Assembly (NCBI RefSeq): GCF_000982955.1
Contig: NZ_KQ058810.1
Span: 62,001 to 126,000 of the forward strand
Length of the DNA stretch: 64,000 nt
Origin: Micromonospora sp. HK10
GTDB taxonomy: Bacteria; Actinomycetota; Actinomycetes; Mycobacteriales; Micromonosporaceae
Direction: 5' to 3'
Positions 32,115-40,534 of the stretch are shown here, piece after piece; position 1 is the stretch's first letter, and each line of letters opens with the position of its first letter. The notes beneath the pieces were generated by a model. The model did not search any database. It saw only the letters and a list, made by a program, of their open reading frames with translations, and was not told where the DNA came from. The position numbers were made by a program, and so were the translations under genes.

Positions 32115-33077
32115 ATGGTCAACGTCGGCTACACGCTCTTGTGCGAACAGTCCGGCCCGAAGCAGCTGGTCGACTACGCCGTCCGCGCCGAGGCAGCCGG
32201 CTTCGACCACCTCGTCACGTCCGACCACTACAACCCCTGGCTGGACAGCCAGGGACACTCCCCGTACGCCTGGTCGGTGCTCGGCGCGGTCGCCCACGCC
32301 ACCAGCCGGGCCGAGCTGCTGTCCTTCGTGACCTGCCCGCTGCGTCGCTACCACCCGGCGGTGGTGGCCCAGAAGGCCAGCACGATCGGCGTGCTCTCCG
32401 ACGGGCGGTTCACCCTCGGCCTCGGCGCCGGGGAGAACCTCAACGAGCACGTGGTCGGCGGCTGGCCGCACGTGCAGCAGCGGCACGAGATGTTCGAGGA
32501 GGCGCTCCAGATCATCCGGCCGCTGCTCAACGGGGAGACGCTGACCTTCTCCGGCAACCACTACGAGGTGCCCGACGCGTACGTCTGGGACCGGCCGGAG
32601 CGGCCGGTGCCGATGGCGGTGGCGGCCTCCGGCCGGCAGTCGGCCACCCTGGCCGCCGAGTACGCCGATGCGCTGATCGCCACCGACCCGCTGCCCCACC
32701 TGGTCGAGATGTACGAGGAGGCCGGCGGCGCCGGGCGGCCCCGGTACGGCCAGGTGGCCATCTGCTACGGCCCCGACGAGGCCGAGTGCCGCAAGATCGC
32801 GCACGAGCAGTTCCGCTGGTTCGGCCTGGGCTGGAAGGTCAACACCGACCTGCCCGACCCCGAGGCGTTCGCCGCGGCCACCCAGTTCGTCCGCGAGGAC
32901 GACGTGGCCGAGGGCATCCCCTGCGGACCCGACGTGGACCGGCACGTCGAGGCGGTCAAGAAGTTCGTCGACGCCGGCTTCACCCACGTGGCGCTGCTCC
33001 AGGTGGGCGGGGACAGCCAGCCGATGTTCCTGGACTGGGCGCAGGAGCAGCTGCTGCCCCGGCTGCGCGAGCTGTGA
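32115..33077 (+). CDS. LLM-class F420-dependent oxidoreductase
   Basis: A 320-residue luciferase-like TIM-barrel protein. It begins MVNVGYTLLCEQSGPKQLVD; SDHYNPWLDSQGHSPYAWSV, VTCPLRRYHPAVVAQKA and LGLGAGENLNEHV are hallmarks of the F420-dependent 'Fgd-like' TIGR03557 group (including cofactor-binding residues after SDHYNPW). GAAGGAGACG precedes the ATG. Its TGA overlaps the GTG of the hydrolase downstream. The substrate is unknown; F420-dependent redox is family knowledge. Confidence 0.92.
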   Translation: MVNVGYTLLCEQSGPKQLVDYAVRAEAAGFDHLVTSDHYNPWLDSQGHSPYAWSVLGAVAHATSRAELLSFVTCPLRRYHPAVVAQKASTIGVLSDGRFTLGLGAGENLNEHVVGGWPHVQQRHEMFEEALQIIRPLLNGETLTFSGNHYEVPDAYVWDRPERPVPMAVAASGRQSATLAAEYADALIATDPLPHLVEMYEEAGGAGRPRYGQVAICYGPDEAECRKIAHEQFRWFGLGWKVNTDLPDPEAFAAATQFVREDDVAEGIPCGPDVDRHVEAVKKFVDAGFTHVALLQVGGDSQPMFLDWAQEQLLPRLREL

Positions 33078-33943
33078 CGCTGCCACCGACGCGCGGGGCG
33101 GCGCCGGGCCGCGTCCCACGGCCGACGCCACCGGGCCGCTTCGGCGCCGCCGAGCTGCGCCTCGCCCTCGCGGCGCCCCGCCCGGCCGCCGGCCTGACCA
33201 GCGAGTTCCGGCTCATCGACGGGCTGCGTACGCACACCCGCCGCGGCGGCGACCCGGGCGGCGGTCCGGCCGTGGTGCTGGTGCACGGGCTCGCCGTGTC
33301 GCACCGCTACCTCACCCCGCTCGCCCGCACGCTGGCCAGCACCGGCCCGGTGTACCTGCCGGACCTGCCCGGCTTCGGGTTGACCGAGCGCCCCGGTGCG
33401 GCGTACGACGTGCCCCGGCACGCCGCCTTCCTGGCCGCCTGGCTGGCCGCGTACCGGCTCGGGCCGGTCTGTCTGCTCGGGCACTCGTTCGGCGCGGAGG
33501 TGGCCGCCGCGCTCGCCGCGCGCCGGCCCGACCTGGTCGGCGCGCTGGTGCTGGCCGCACCGACCAGCGACCCGGCGGCCCGCAGCCGGCGGGCGCAGAT
33601 CGGCCGGTGGCTGCGGGACACCGCGCGCGAGGCCGGGCTCCAGGCACCGCTGCTGGCCCGGGACGTCTGGGACGCCCGGCCCTGGCGGGTGTTCGCCACC
33701 CTGTCGCACTCGGTGCGCAACCGGGTCGAGGCCGACCTGGCCCGGGTCGCGGCGCCCACCCTGGTCATCACCGGCGCGCGCGACCCGGTCGTCCCGCCGG
33801 GCTGGCGGGACCAGGCGGCCCGGCTGGTCCCGAACGCCCGGACGGTGGCCGTGCCGGGCGCCGCGCACAACGTCGCCACGACGGCGCCGGGACCGGTCGC
33901 GGACGCGATCCGGCACCTGCTGGCGCCCGCCCTGGAAAGGTGA
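33074..33943 (+). CDS. Alpha/beta hydrolase
   Basis: A 289-residue hydrolase. The oxyanion region is VVLVHGLAVS, the nucleophile elbow is GHSFG, the acid is in ITGARDPVV and the base His in GAAHNV, so the catalytic triad is complete. The first 45 residues are Pro/Arg-rich and unconserved. The GTG start overlaps the previous stop (GTGA), coupling it to the F420 oxidoreductase, with which it may act on the same metabolite. Specificity cannot be told. Confidence 0.88.
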   Translation: MTLPPTRGAAPGRVPRPTPPGRFGAAELRLALAAPRPAAGLTSEFRLIDGLRTHTRRGGDPGGGPAVVLVHGLAVSHRYLTPLARTLASTGPVYLPDLPGFGLTERPGAAYDVPRHAAFLAAWLAAYRLGPVCLLGHSFGAEVAAALAARRPDLVGALVLAAPTSDPAARSRRAQIGRWLRDTAREAGLQAPLLARDVWDARPWRVFATLSHSVRNRVEADLARVAAPTLVITGARDPVVPPGWRDQAARLVPNARTVAVPGAAHNVATTAPGPVADAIRHLLAPALER

Positions 33944-33947
33944 GTCC

Positions 33948-34067
33948 ATGCGTATCGGTAACACCGAGGTCCGGCCCCTCGGCGGCGGTCTCGGCTGCCT
34001 GCTGATGATCCTCTTCTCGATCGTCGCCTCGGTGGTGCTCACCGTGCTGCTGAATCTCCTGCTCTGA
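33948..34067 (+). CDS. 39-residue single-TM membrane peptide
   Basis: MRIGNTEVRPLGGGLGCLLM followed by a hydrophobic helix (ILFSIVASVVLTVLLNLLL) to the end. AAAGGTGAG lies before the ATG, and the gene starts 4 bp after the hydrolase stop, so it is cotranscribed. Similar tiny proteins recur in actinobacteria without known function. The 73 bp after it contain only a weak hairpin. Confidence 0.72.
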   Translation: MRIGNTEVRPLGGGLGCLLMILFSIVASVVLTVLLNLLL

Positions 34068-34140
34068 ACCGGCCGCACCGCCCACCCCCGGCAACAGCAC
34101 GAGGGCACCGCAGGTCGCGGACCTGGCGTGGCCGGACCGG

Positions 34141-34944
34141 TCAGCCGGGCGTCAGCGCCAGGTCGGCGACGACCGGGTAGTGGTCGGAGGCGGTGTCCGC
34201 GTCGCCGCCCCGCACCACCCGGACCGCGCGGGCCAGGGCGGCCAGCGCCGGGCTGGCCAGCAGGTAGTCCAGGCGCATGCCGGCGAACTCCGCGCCGCCG
34301 TGCCGGGTCGGCACGGTCAGCCCCGCGGGCTCGCCGCCACCGAGGTGGGGCCACAGGTCGACCAGCCCGGCGTCGACCAGCCGGGCCACCGCCCGGGTGT
34401 CCACGGTACGGCCGTCGCGGCGCAGGTGACGCCGCCGGTAGAGGGTCGACAGACCGGCCAGCCGGGCGGTGTGGTCGACGCCCGGTTCCAGGGTGTTCAG
34501 GTCGCCGACCAGCAGCGCCAGCCGACCACCGCTGGACCGGACGGCGGAGGCCAACCAGTCCGCCTCCAGCCGCCGCCGGCCCGGCGAGAAGGGGTTCAGG
34601 TGGGTGCTGAGCACGGTCAGCGGGCCCTCCCCGGTGGCCAGCTCGACCCGGGCGGTGGCGTGGTGGAACGGGCGGCGGACCCGGCCCGAGCGCAGCACCG
34701 GCAGCGGCGCGCGGACCAGCACCGCGACCGGCTGGCCGAAGCAGGACCGGGCCAGGTGCGGCACCATCCCCACCCGGCCGGCCAGCTCGGTCAACCGGCC
34801 GCCGCGGTCGAGACCGCGCAGCTCCTGCAGGGCCAGCACGTCGGGGCGCTGCGCGGTGACGACCGCCAGGATCCGGTCCCACCGGTCGGTGCCGTCCGGG
34901 TCCCGCCCGCCGGTGCGGACGTTCCAGGTCATCACCCGCAGCAT
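34141..34944 (-). CDS. Endonuclease/exonuclease/phosphatase (EEP) family protein
   Basis: A 267-residue metal-dependent hydrolase: MTWNVRTG start, LALQELRGLD (metal Glu), VLSTHLNPFSPGRRR, LLVGDLNTLEPG (catalytic Asp/Asn) and SDHYPVVADLAL (catalytic His) at the end. No signal peptide is present. The start is 10 bp after the PAP2 gene stop, so it is the last gene of the lipid-handling operon; a phosphodiesterase or phosphatase acting on a lipid head group would fit, though nuclease activity is equally compatible. Confidence 0.9.
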   Translation of the reverse strand: MLRVMTWNVRTGGRDPDGTDRWDRILAVVTAQRPDVLALQELRGLDRGGRLTELAGRVGMVPHLARSCFGQPVAVLVRAPLPVLRSGRVRRPFHHATARVELATGEGPLTVLSTHLNPFSPGRRRLEADWLASAVRSSGGRLALLVGDLNTLEPGVDHTARLAGLSTLYRRRHLRRDGRTVDTRAVARLVDAGLVDLWPHLGGGEPAGLTVPTRHGGAEFAGMRLDYLLASPALAALARAVRVVRGGDADTASDHYPVVADLALTPG

Positions 34945-34954
34945 CGGCGCCCGG

Positions 34955-36445
34955 TCAGTCCTCGCGGCCGGCCTTGGCCAGCTCGTCGTCCAGCTCGTGC
35001 ACCTGCTCGGACTCGATCGCCGGCTGGTTGCCCTGCTGGACGTCGGCGTTGGGCCGGACCACCCAGTAGAGCAGCGACAGCCACAGCGCGCCGAGCAGGA
35101 TCGCGCCCATGAAGTCGGTCGGATGGTGCATGCCCCGGTACATCCGGGAGGTGGCCACGCCGACCGGCATGAGCACCGCCAGCGCCACGAAGAGCCACCG
35201 CCACCACCGGTCGGTCCGCACGAACACGATGATCGCGATCGCGCTCCACAGGCAGATGGTGGCCGCGATGTGCCCCGACGGGAACGACGAGGTCGGCATC
35301 TGCCCGTCCAGGTTCTCCACCGGCGGCCGGGGCCGACCGACCACCCGGGCCGAGGCGAGGAAGAGGCTCAGCTCGCCGAACATGGCCAGCACCACGAAGA
35401 GCACCGGCCGCCAGCGCCGCCAGACCGCCAGCACCAGGGGGCAGAACACCAGCGACACCAGCAGGATCGCGTGGGTGTCCCCGAACTTGCTCCACCACCA
35501 GCTCAGGTCGTCGAGGCCGGGGCTGTGCCGGGCGGCGAACCACTGCGGGACCTCGGTGTCGAGGGTGTCGAAGACGGTGCCCTTGGCGTGGTAGCTGACG
35601 TACATGCCGAAGGCGTAGAGGGCGCCGAAGACGAGCACCCAGCCGACCACCAGCTCGGCGACGGCCGAGCGGGGGTGCTCCAGCACGTGCTCCTCGGCCG
35701 GCGCGGGCGCGATCTCGCGCCCCGCCTCGGGCTCCAGCCCTTCGGTGACCGGCGGCACCGGCCGGCCGCGTTCCCGCCGCCAGAGCCGGAAGGCGTACGC
35801 GGTGATGCCGAGCCACAGGGCGCCGAGCAGCCAGCCGGCGAGCACGTCGGAGACGAAGTGCACGCCCAGCGCGATCCGGGTCAGCCCGATCAGCAGCACC
35901 AGCACGCCGACGCCCGCGATGGCCGGCTTGCGCCAGCGGGGCGCCATGGCCGGCAGGAAGACCAGCAGCAGCGCCCCGTACGCGACGAACGAGCCGAGCG
36001 CGTGCCCGCTCGGGAAGCTGTTGCCGGGGGCCTGGGCGACCGGCACGTCCACCACCGGACGCAGCCGCCCCACCAGCGCCTTGAGCGACGGGTCGAGGAT
36101 GAGCCCGCCGACCCCGGTGATGATCAGGTAGACCGCCAGCCGGGACTGTCGGCGGATGAGCAGGCTGACCACGGCGATGGTGACCAGCCAGATCAGCACC
36201 GGCCGCCCACCCAGGTCGGTCACCGCCTGCAGGACGGTGACCAGGGGGTGGTGCGGTGCCACCAGGTTGTTGAACCACTCGGCCGCCTCGTGGTCGGCGT
36301 GGTAGAGCGGCTGCCAGTGGAACCGGACCAGCATGAGCAGCACGCCGAACCCGACTCCCGCGCCGGCGACGGCGACCAGCCCCGCGACGCTGCGCTCGGC
36401 GAAATGGCCGAGCGGCCGGCGCATGGCCTCCTTGACCGCGGTCAC
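34955..36445 (-). CDS. Double PAP2 (phosphatidic acid phosphatase) membrane protein
   Basis: A 496-residue protein with two complete PAP2 domains in tandem. Domain 1: KALVGRLRPVV, NSFPSGHALGS, TRIALGVHFVSDVLAG. Domain 2: ARVVGRPRPPVEN, SFPSGHIAA, SRMYRGMHHPTDFMG. Each has the phosphatase K/R-x6-RP, PSGH and SRx5Hx3D motifs, so both look active. About eleven TM helices are expected. GTG 36445 is chosen because GGGAGG lies just before it; a longer reading would extend into the YihY gene. Probable substrates are lipid or undecaprenyl phosphates. Downstream of YihY and DAG-kinase genes. Confidence 0.9.
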   Translation of the reverse strand: MTAVKEAMRRPLGHFAERSVAGLVAVAGAGVGFGVLLMLVRFHWQPLYHADHEAAEWFNNLVAPHHPLVTVLQAVTDLGGRPVLIWLVTIAVVSLLIRRQSRLAVYLIITGVGGLILDPSLKALVGRLRPVVDVPVAQAPGNSFPSGHALGSFVAYGALLLVFLPAMAPRWRKPAIAGVGVLVLLIGLTRIALGVHFVSDVLAGWLLGALWLGITAYAFRLWRRERGRPVPPVTEGLEPEAGREIAPAPAEEHVLEHPRSAVAELVVGWVLVFGALYAFGMYVSYHAKGTVFDTLDTEVPQWFAARHSPGLDDLSWWWSKFGDTHAILLVSLVFCPLVLAVWRRWRPVLFVVLAMFGELSLFLASARVVGRPRPPVENLDGQMPTSSFPSGHIAATICLWSAIAIIVFVRTDRWWRWLFVALAVLMPVGVATSRMYRGMHHPTDFMGAILLGALWLSLLYWVVRPNADVQQGNQPAIESEQVHELDDELAKAGRED

Positions 36446-36524
36446 ACCGCACCTCCCTCGTGGTCCTGCGAGGCGCGCAGTACCCGATCCGGCTGCCCCG
36501 TACACGCCGCCGCGGGGCGGGTCC

Positions 36525-37526
36525 TCAGAGCGCGGACATGCCGCCCGTGTCGAGGGCCTCGGCCCGCTCGGGTTCCGGCTCCCAGAGGTCGGGCTGGGCG
36601 GGCTCCGGCACGCCGATCCGCATGGCCTCCAACTGGGCGGCGAAGGCGAGCCCGCCGAAGAGCGCCACACCGGTCAGGTTGGCCCAGAGCAGCAGCGCCA
36701 TCATCCCGGTCAACGCGCCGTACGTCTGCCCGAAGCCGCCGCTGGTCTTCACGTACGCGGCGAGCAGCAGGCTGGCCAGCCACCAGAGCGCGGTGGCGAT
36801 CCCGGCGCCGAAGAAGAGCCAGGACAGGCCGGGCTGCCGCCGCCGGGGCGCATGCCGGAACAGCAGGGCCACGGCCAGCACGGTCAGGCCGAGGCTGAGC
36901 GGCCACCGCACCACGGACCAGGCGGCGTGGGCGAGGCCGCCCCACTCGTAGTGCCGCTGCACCGACTTGCCCATCGCCCCGCCGCCGACCAGGATCAGGA
37001 AACCGGTCAGCGCGGGTACGCCGGCGAGCAGCGCGAGCACGGCGGCGCGCAGGTACTTGGCCAGGGCCGGCCGGTCCCGCTCGACGCCGTAGATCCGGTT
37101 CGCGCCCCGCTCGATCTGGGCCATGGTGGTGGTCAGCGCGACCAGGCCGGTGAGCAGACCCAGGGTCAGCGCCAGCTCGCCGGCCCGCTCGGTGCGGTCG
37201 CCGTCGGCCAGCAGCTCGTGGACCATCGACTCGCTCTGGCCGGGGGTGATCGCCAGGACGGTGTCCGCGACCACCTTGCCGCCCTCGTCCACGCCGAGGT
37301 CGCTGATCAGGCCGGTGAGCGCGATGAGGAACGGCACCACGGCCAGGCAGAGCTGGAACGCGAACGCGCGGGCGTGGCTGAACCCGTCGCCGTAGCGGAA
37401 CCGGATGAAGGCGTCCCGGAGCAGACACCAGCCGCCGTGGCGGCGCAGCGTGTGCCAGGCGTCGTCGGCGGAGAGCTCCTCCTGGGTCATCAACCGGGTC
37501 TCGGGGACCAGCTTGGTGCTACTCAC
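36525..37526 (-). CDS. YihY/virulence factor BrkB family membrane protein
   Basis: A 333-residue integral membrane protein with about six TM helices. Conserved stretches are DGFSHARAFAFQLCLAVVPF, RIYGVERDRPALAKYLR and FGQTYGALTGMMALLLWANL, all typical of the family. The cytoplasmic tail is acidic (ERAEALDTGG). Proteins of this family are linked to membrane transport or lipid flipping, without settled function. Its start overlaps the end of the DAG-kinase gene by 8 bp; the double-PAP2 gene follows after 79 bp. Confidence 0.92.
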   Translation of the reverse strand: MSSTKLVPETRLMTQEELSADDAWHTLRRHGGWCLLRDAFIRFRYGDGFSHARAFAFQLCLAVVPFLIALTGLISDLGVDEGGKVVADTVLAITPGQSESMVHELLADGDRTERAGELALTLGLLTGLVALTTTMAQIERGANRIYGVERDRPALAKYLRAAVLALLAGVPALTGFLILVGGGAMGKSVQRHYEWGGLAHAAWSVVRWPLSLGLTVLAVALLFRHAPRRRQPGLSWLFFGAGIATALWWLASLLLAAYVKTSGGFGQTYGALTGMMALLLWANLTGVALFGGLAFAAQLEAMRIGVPEPAQPDLWEPEPERAEALDTGGMSAL

Positions 37527-38523
37527 GGCGGGCCTCCTCGACCAGCCGCTCGCCCCGCTCGGCCGCGGCGTCGGCGTCCACGGACAGGTCGGGATGCTGC
37601 TCGGGCCGCGGTACGCAGAGCCAGAGCGCCTCCGGCCGGATCTCGGCGGTCAGCGACCGGCCCGGCTCGATCAGGTCGCCGTCGAGCTGGCGCGGCTGGG
37701 CCCGGTTGCTGGTGATGGCGACCCGGCGGCCCCGGAACACCTCCATCCGGGGCACGCTGCCGCGCCGCCGCAGCACCGCCCAGGCCATCGCGGCCCACTG
37801 GCCGAGCGTGCGCGGGGTCAGCACCGCCACGTCGAGCCAGCCGTCGTCGGGCTCGGCGTCGGTGAGCAGGCGTACGCCGCCCTGGAGGCGGCCGACGTTG
37901 GCGATCAGGACCGAGCGGGCCCGGCGGCGCATCGGCGGCCCGTCGTCGATCCGGATGGACACTCGCATCGGCCGGTCCCGCAGGTGCTTGGCCGCCCCCA
38001 CCAGGTACGCCGGCCAGCCGATCCGCCGCTTCGTGGTCTCCGAGGTGGAGTCGAGCATCTGGGCGTCGAAGCCCATGCCGGCCATCACGGCGAAGCACTG
38101 GTCGCCGACCACGCCCACGTCCAGCCGCCGCATTCCGCGCTCGACGGCGATCTCGAGCCCGGCGGCCAGCTCGTTGGAGAGGCCGAGGTTGGCGGCGAGC
38201 AGGTTGCCGGTGCCCTGGGGCAGCACGGCGAGCGCCACGTCGGTGCCGGCCAGCGCGGTCACGCAGGCCATCACGGTGCCGTCCCCGCCGCAGGCGAGGA
38301 CCACCTCGGCGCCGGCCCGGACCGCCTCTTCGGTCTGGCCCCGGCCGGGGTCCTCGGCGGTGGTCTCGTACCAGGTCGGGGCGGGCCAGCCGGCGGCGTC
38401 GAGCGCGCCGTCCACGATCCGGCGGAACTCGTCCAGATCGGTCACCTTGGTGGGGTTGACGACCACGGCCGAGCGCGGCGCGCGGTTGTCGGCGGTCACC
38501 CGGTGTTTCTGCTCACCGTTCAC
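37519..38523 (-). CDS. Diacylglycerol/sphingosine kinase family protein
   Basis: A 334-residue soluble kinase. The catalytic domain has AVVVNPTKV, the nucleotide loop ACGGDGTVMAC, LPQGTGNLLAANL and VGVVGDQCFAVMAGMGFDA; the C-terminal beta domain ends with DGDLIEPGRSLTAEIRP. It would phosphorylate diacylglycerol or a related lipid, the opposite step to the PAP2 phosphatase two genes on. GTG 38523 is the start that opens just before the conserved part; ribosome site weak. First gene of the operon. Confidence 0.9.
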   Translation of the reverse strand: MNGEQKHRVTADNRAPRSAVVVNPTKVTDLDEFRRIVDGALDAAGWPAPTWYETTAEDPGRGQTEEAVRAGAEVVLACGGDGTVMACVTALAGTDVALAVLPQGTGNLLAANLGLSNELAAGLEIAVERGMRRLDVGVVGDQCFAVMAGMGFDAQMLDSTSETTKRRIGWPAYLVGAAKHLRDRPMRVSIRIDDGPPMRRRARSVLIANVGRLQGGVRLLTDAEPDDGWLDVAVLTPRTLGQWAAMAWAVLRRRGSVPRMEVFRGRRVAITSNRAQPRQLDGDLIEPGRSLTAEIRPEALWLCVPRPEQHPDLSVDADAAAERGERLVEEARRE

Positions 38524-38624
38524 GGCGCAAGTGTGCAGCAACCGCGGTGCCGGGGCGACCCGACGGGCCCCGACGTCGCATGGATTGCAAACAGGTTTGT
38601 CGGCGGCGGCGACCGGGCAGGGGG

Positions 38625-39173
38625 TCAGGCCGGTCGGTGGGTCGCGGCCACCTGCCCACGCAGCCCGGCGAGGTCCGCGCCGGCCTCGGTGAGGGCCAGC
38701 GCGGCCGGGCCGGCGCCCTCGCCGAGCAGACCGAGCAGGAGATGCCCGCTGTCGACCCGCCGGTGACCGAGCCGGGCGGCCTCGCGCCGGGCCAGGGTGA
38801 GCGCCCGCTTCGCGGCGGGCGAGAACGGCGGTCCGCCGCGCCGGGCGGGTGGGGCCGCAGCCAGCGCGCCGGGACCGAAGGACTCCTCGACCCGGGCGAG
38901 CACGGCGGCGAGGTCGATGCCGATGGTGCGCAGTGCCGCCGCGTCCGCCTCGGTGAGGCCGGCGGCGCCGCGGGCGGTGTGCCGGGCCGCAGCGGCCCGC
39001 AGCTCGTCGGGCCGGACGCCGGCCGCCTCCAGCAGCCCCGGGACGGGGTCCTGGTCGGCGAGGAGGGCGAGCAGCAGGTGCGCGGTGCCGGCGGGTCCCC
39101 CACCGGCGGCGCGAGCGTCCTGTTCCGCCTGCCGCAGCACCGCGCGGGCCCGGTCGGTGCATCGTTCGATCAT
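38625..39173 (-). CDS. Clp N-terminal domain protein
   Basis: A 182-residue protein built of two Clp_N (double Clp repeat) halves: MIERCTDRARAVLRQAEQDA with TAHLLLALL, and FSPAAKRALTLARREAARLG with SGHLLLGLL. No AAA+ ATPase domain follows, so it resembles the stand-alone ClpC/ClpB N-domain proteins (MmcA/Rv-type) that may present substrates or modulate the chaperone. GGGAGGAACG precedes the ATG, which overlaps the TGA of the HTH gene (ATGA). Confidence 0.9.
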   Translation of the reverse strand: MIERCTDRARAVLRQAEQDARAAGGGPAGTAHLLLALLADQDPVPGLLEAAGVRPDELRAAAARHTARGAAGLTEADAAALRTIGIDLAAVLARVEESFGPGALAAAPPARRGGPPFSPAAKRALTLARREAARLGHRRVDSGHLLLGLLGEGAGPAALALTEAGADLAGLRGQVAATHRPA

Positions 39174-39403
39174 CGTTCCTCCCAGGTGCCGGGGACCGCG
39201 GGTCGGCCGGCGTGCCGGCCGCGGACGGTGTGCCGGCTGACCTCCAGGGCCTCGGCGATCTGCTGCCACGACCAGCCCTGGCAGCGGGCGTTGTCGACCT
39301 GGACCATCTCGAGCCGGTCGAGCAGTTGGCGCAGGGCGCGCACCGCGCGCAGGCCGTCGCGGGGGTCGGTGCCGCCGGCGGCCGCGATCGTCGTCTCACT
39401 CAT
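39170..39403 (-). CDS. Small HTH protein paired with the Clp_N protein
   Basis: A 77-residue protein. The helix-turn-helix is GWSWQQIAEALEVSRHTVRG (about 43-62); an amphipathic helix (LRAVRALRQLLDRLEMVQ) precedes it. Such HTH/Clp_N pairs occur widely in actinobacteria. Its promoter holds a perfect 10-bp inverted repeat, suggesting autoregulation. The -10 box places transcription start almost at the ATG, so the mRNA is near-leaderless. Confidence 0.88.
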   Translation of the reverse strand: MSETTIAAAGGTDPRDGLRAVRALRQLLDRLEMVQVDNARCQGWSWQQIAEALEVSRHTVRGRHAGRPAVPGTWEER

Positions 39404-39409
39404 CCTGTC

Positions 39410-39441
39410 AATGTAGGTTGACGAACCCGCCTCGTCAACCT
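39410..39441 (-). promoter_or_regulatory. Promoter and perfect inverted repeat of the HTH/Clp_N operon
   Basis: Minus strand: -35 TTGACG (complement of 39433-39438), 17-bp spacer, -10 TACATT (complement of 39410-39415). AGGTTGACGA (39415-39424) and TCGTCAACCT (39432-39441) form a perfect inverted repeat with a 7-bp gap covering the -35 box and spacer. A further GTTGAC follows at 39444-39449. Confidence 0.75.
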
Positions 39442-39504
39442 CAGTTGACCCGACACGCGGGTCGACGCGCCGACCCGGCCGCCGACCGGTGTTACCGTCC
39501 GCTG

Positions 39505-40305
39505 GTGTTCCGCCGCCGTGACCTGGACCGACCCGTCGAAGCCGCGCATCGGCTGAGCGCCGGGCGGCTCACCCTGGAGGTCGCCGGCGGCAGCGTCATC
39601 GGCAACCGCTACCTGGAGAACTTCGACGTGCTGCACCTCGACCCCGAGCTGCCGCTGGTCGCGGTCGCCGACGGGATGGGCGACGGCGAGGGCAGCCGGG
39701 TCGCCGGCCGGACCGCGATCACCACCCTGGTCGACCGCATCCGCGCCGGCTGGCCGGCCGTCGGGGCGGCACAGCTACGCGCCGCGACGGCAGACACCCA
39801 ACTCCGGGTACGCCAGGCCGGCGCCGCCCTCAGCGGACTGACCGGCTGCACGCTCACCGCCCTGGTCGTCGAGCCGGACGGCGGTCAGGGCTGGCTCGTC
39901 CAGCTCGGCGACTCGCGGGCGTACCGGCTGCGGGACGGGCTGCTCGAACTGATCACGGTGGACCACACCATGGCCTGGCTGGGGGTGGTGCACGGCTGGT
40001 GGCCGGCCACCTCCCCCGAAGCCGCCCGGGCCCGCTACCAGCTGCTGCGCTACGTCGGCCACCCCGACAAGCCGGAGCCGGACGTGCTCGCCGTGCCGCT
40101 GCGTACCGGCGACACCTGGCTGCTCTGCACCGACGGGGTCAGCGACCAGCTCGGCTACCACCGGCTGCGCGACCTGCTGGCCGCCCGGCGCGACCCGGCG
40201 CGCACCACCACCGCCCTGCTCGGCGCCACCCTCGACGAGGGCGGCGACGACAACGCCACCGCCGTGGTGGTGCGCGTCCACCCCGCCCTGCCCGGCCCCC
40301 GCTGA
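39505..40305 (+). CDS. PP2C-family serine/threonine phosphatase
   Basis: A 266-residue protein phosphatase-like protein. Motifs: VAVADGMGDGEGSR (metal Asp), GCTLTALVV, LVQLGDSRAYRLRDG, LLCTDGVSDQLG and GGDDNATAVVV. All metal ligands seem present. GTG 39505 is preferred because TACCGT lies exactly 7-12 nt before it (leaderless mRNA); upstream in-frame codons encode unconserved residues. It might reverse Ser/Thr phosphorylation; no kinase gene is adjacent. Divergent from the HTH/Clp_N operon. Confidence 0.85.
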   Translation: MFRRRDLDRPVEAAHRLSAGRLTLEVAGGSVIGNRYLENFDVLHLDPELPLVAVADGMGDGEGSRVAGRTAITTLVDRIRAGWPAVGAAQLRAATADTQLRVRQAGAALSGLTGCTLTALVVEPDGGQGWLVQLGDSRAYRLRDGLLELITVDHTMAWLGVVHGWWPATSPEAARARYQLLRYVGHPDKPEPDVLAVPLRTGDTWLLCTDGVSDQLGYHRLRDLLAARRDPARTTTALLGATLDEGGDDNATAVVVRVHPALPGPR

Positions 40306-40333
40306 CCGCCGCCCGGTACGGCGGCCCGGCTCA

Positions 40334-40433
40334 GCGCGGCGGAAGACCGCGGCTCGCGCGGCGGGAGACCGCGGCGGGAGACCGTGGCCGGAGACCGCGG
40401 CCCGCGCGGCGGGAGACCGCGGCCGGCGCGGCG
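40334..40433. repeat. Degenerate GCGCGGCGGGAGACCGCGG repeats
   Basis: Five to six imperfect units of 14-22 bp built on GCGGGAGACCGCGG fill the spacer downstream of the PP2C gene. The rest of 40306-40534 shows nothing else that I can name; I found no clear DosR box in it. Confidence 0.75.
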
Positions 40434-40534
40434 GTCCGCTCCCGAGGACCGGCCCAGTTCCGCCGACCCGCTCCGGCCGGGCCACCCGCCCGATTACCGT
40501 GGGTGAGGAGGGCACCGTCGGGAGGTGAGGCGGG

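Noticed and set aside
40442..40460. GAGGACCGGCCCAG as a further DosR box before the first Usp gene
   Set aside because: The two arms are directly adjacent, lacking the 2-3 bp spacer seen in the other two boxes, and only 10 bases fit.
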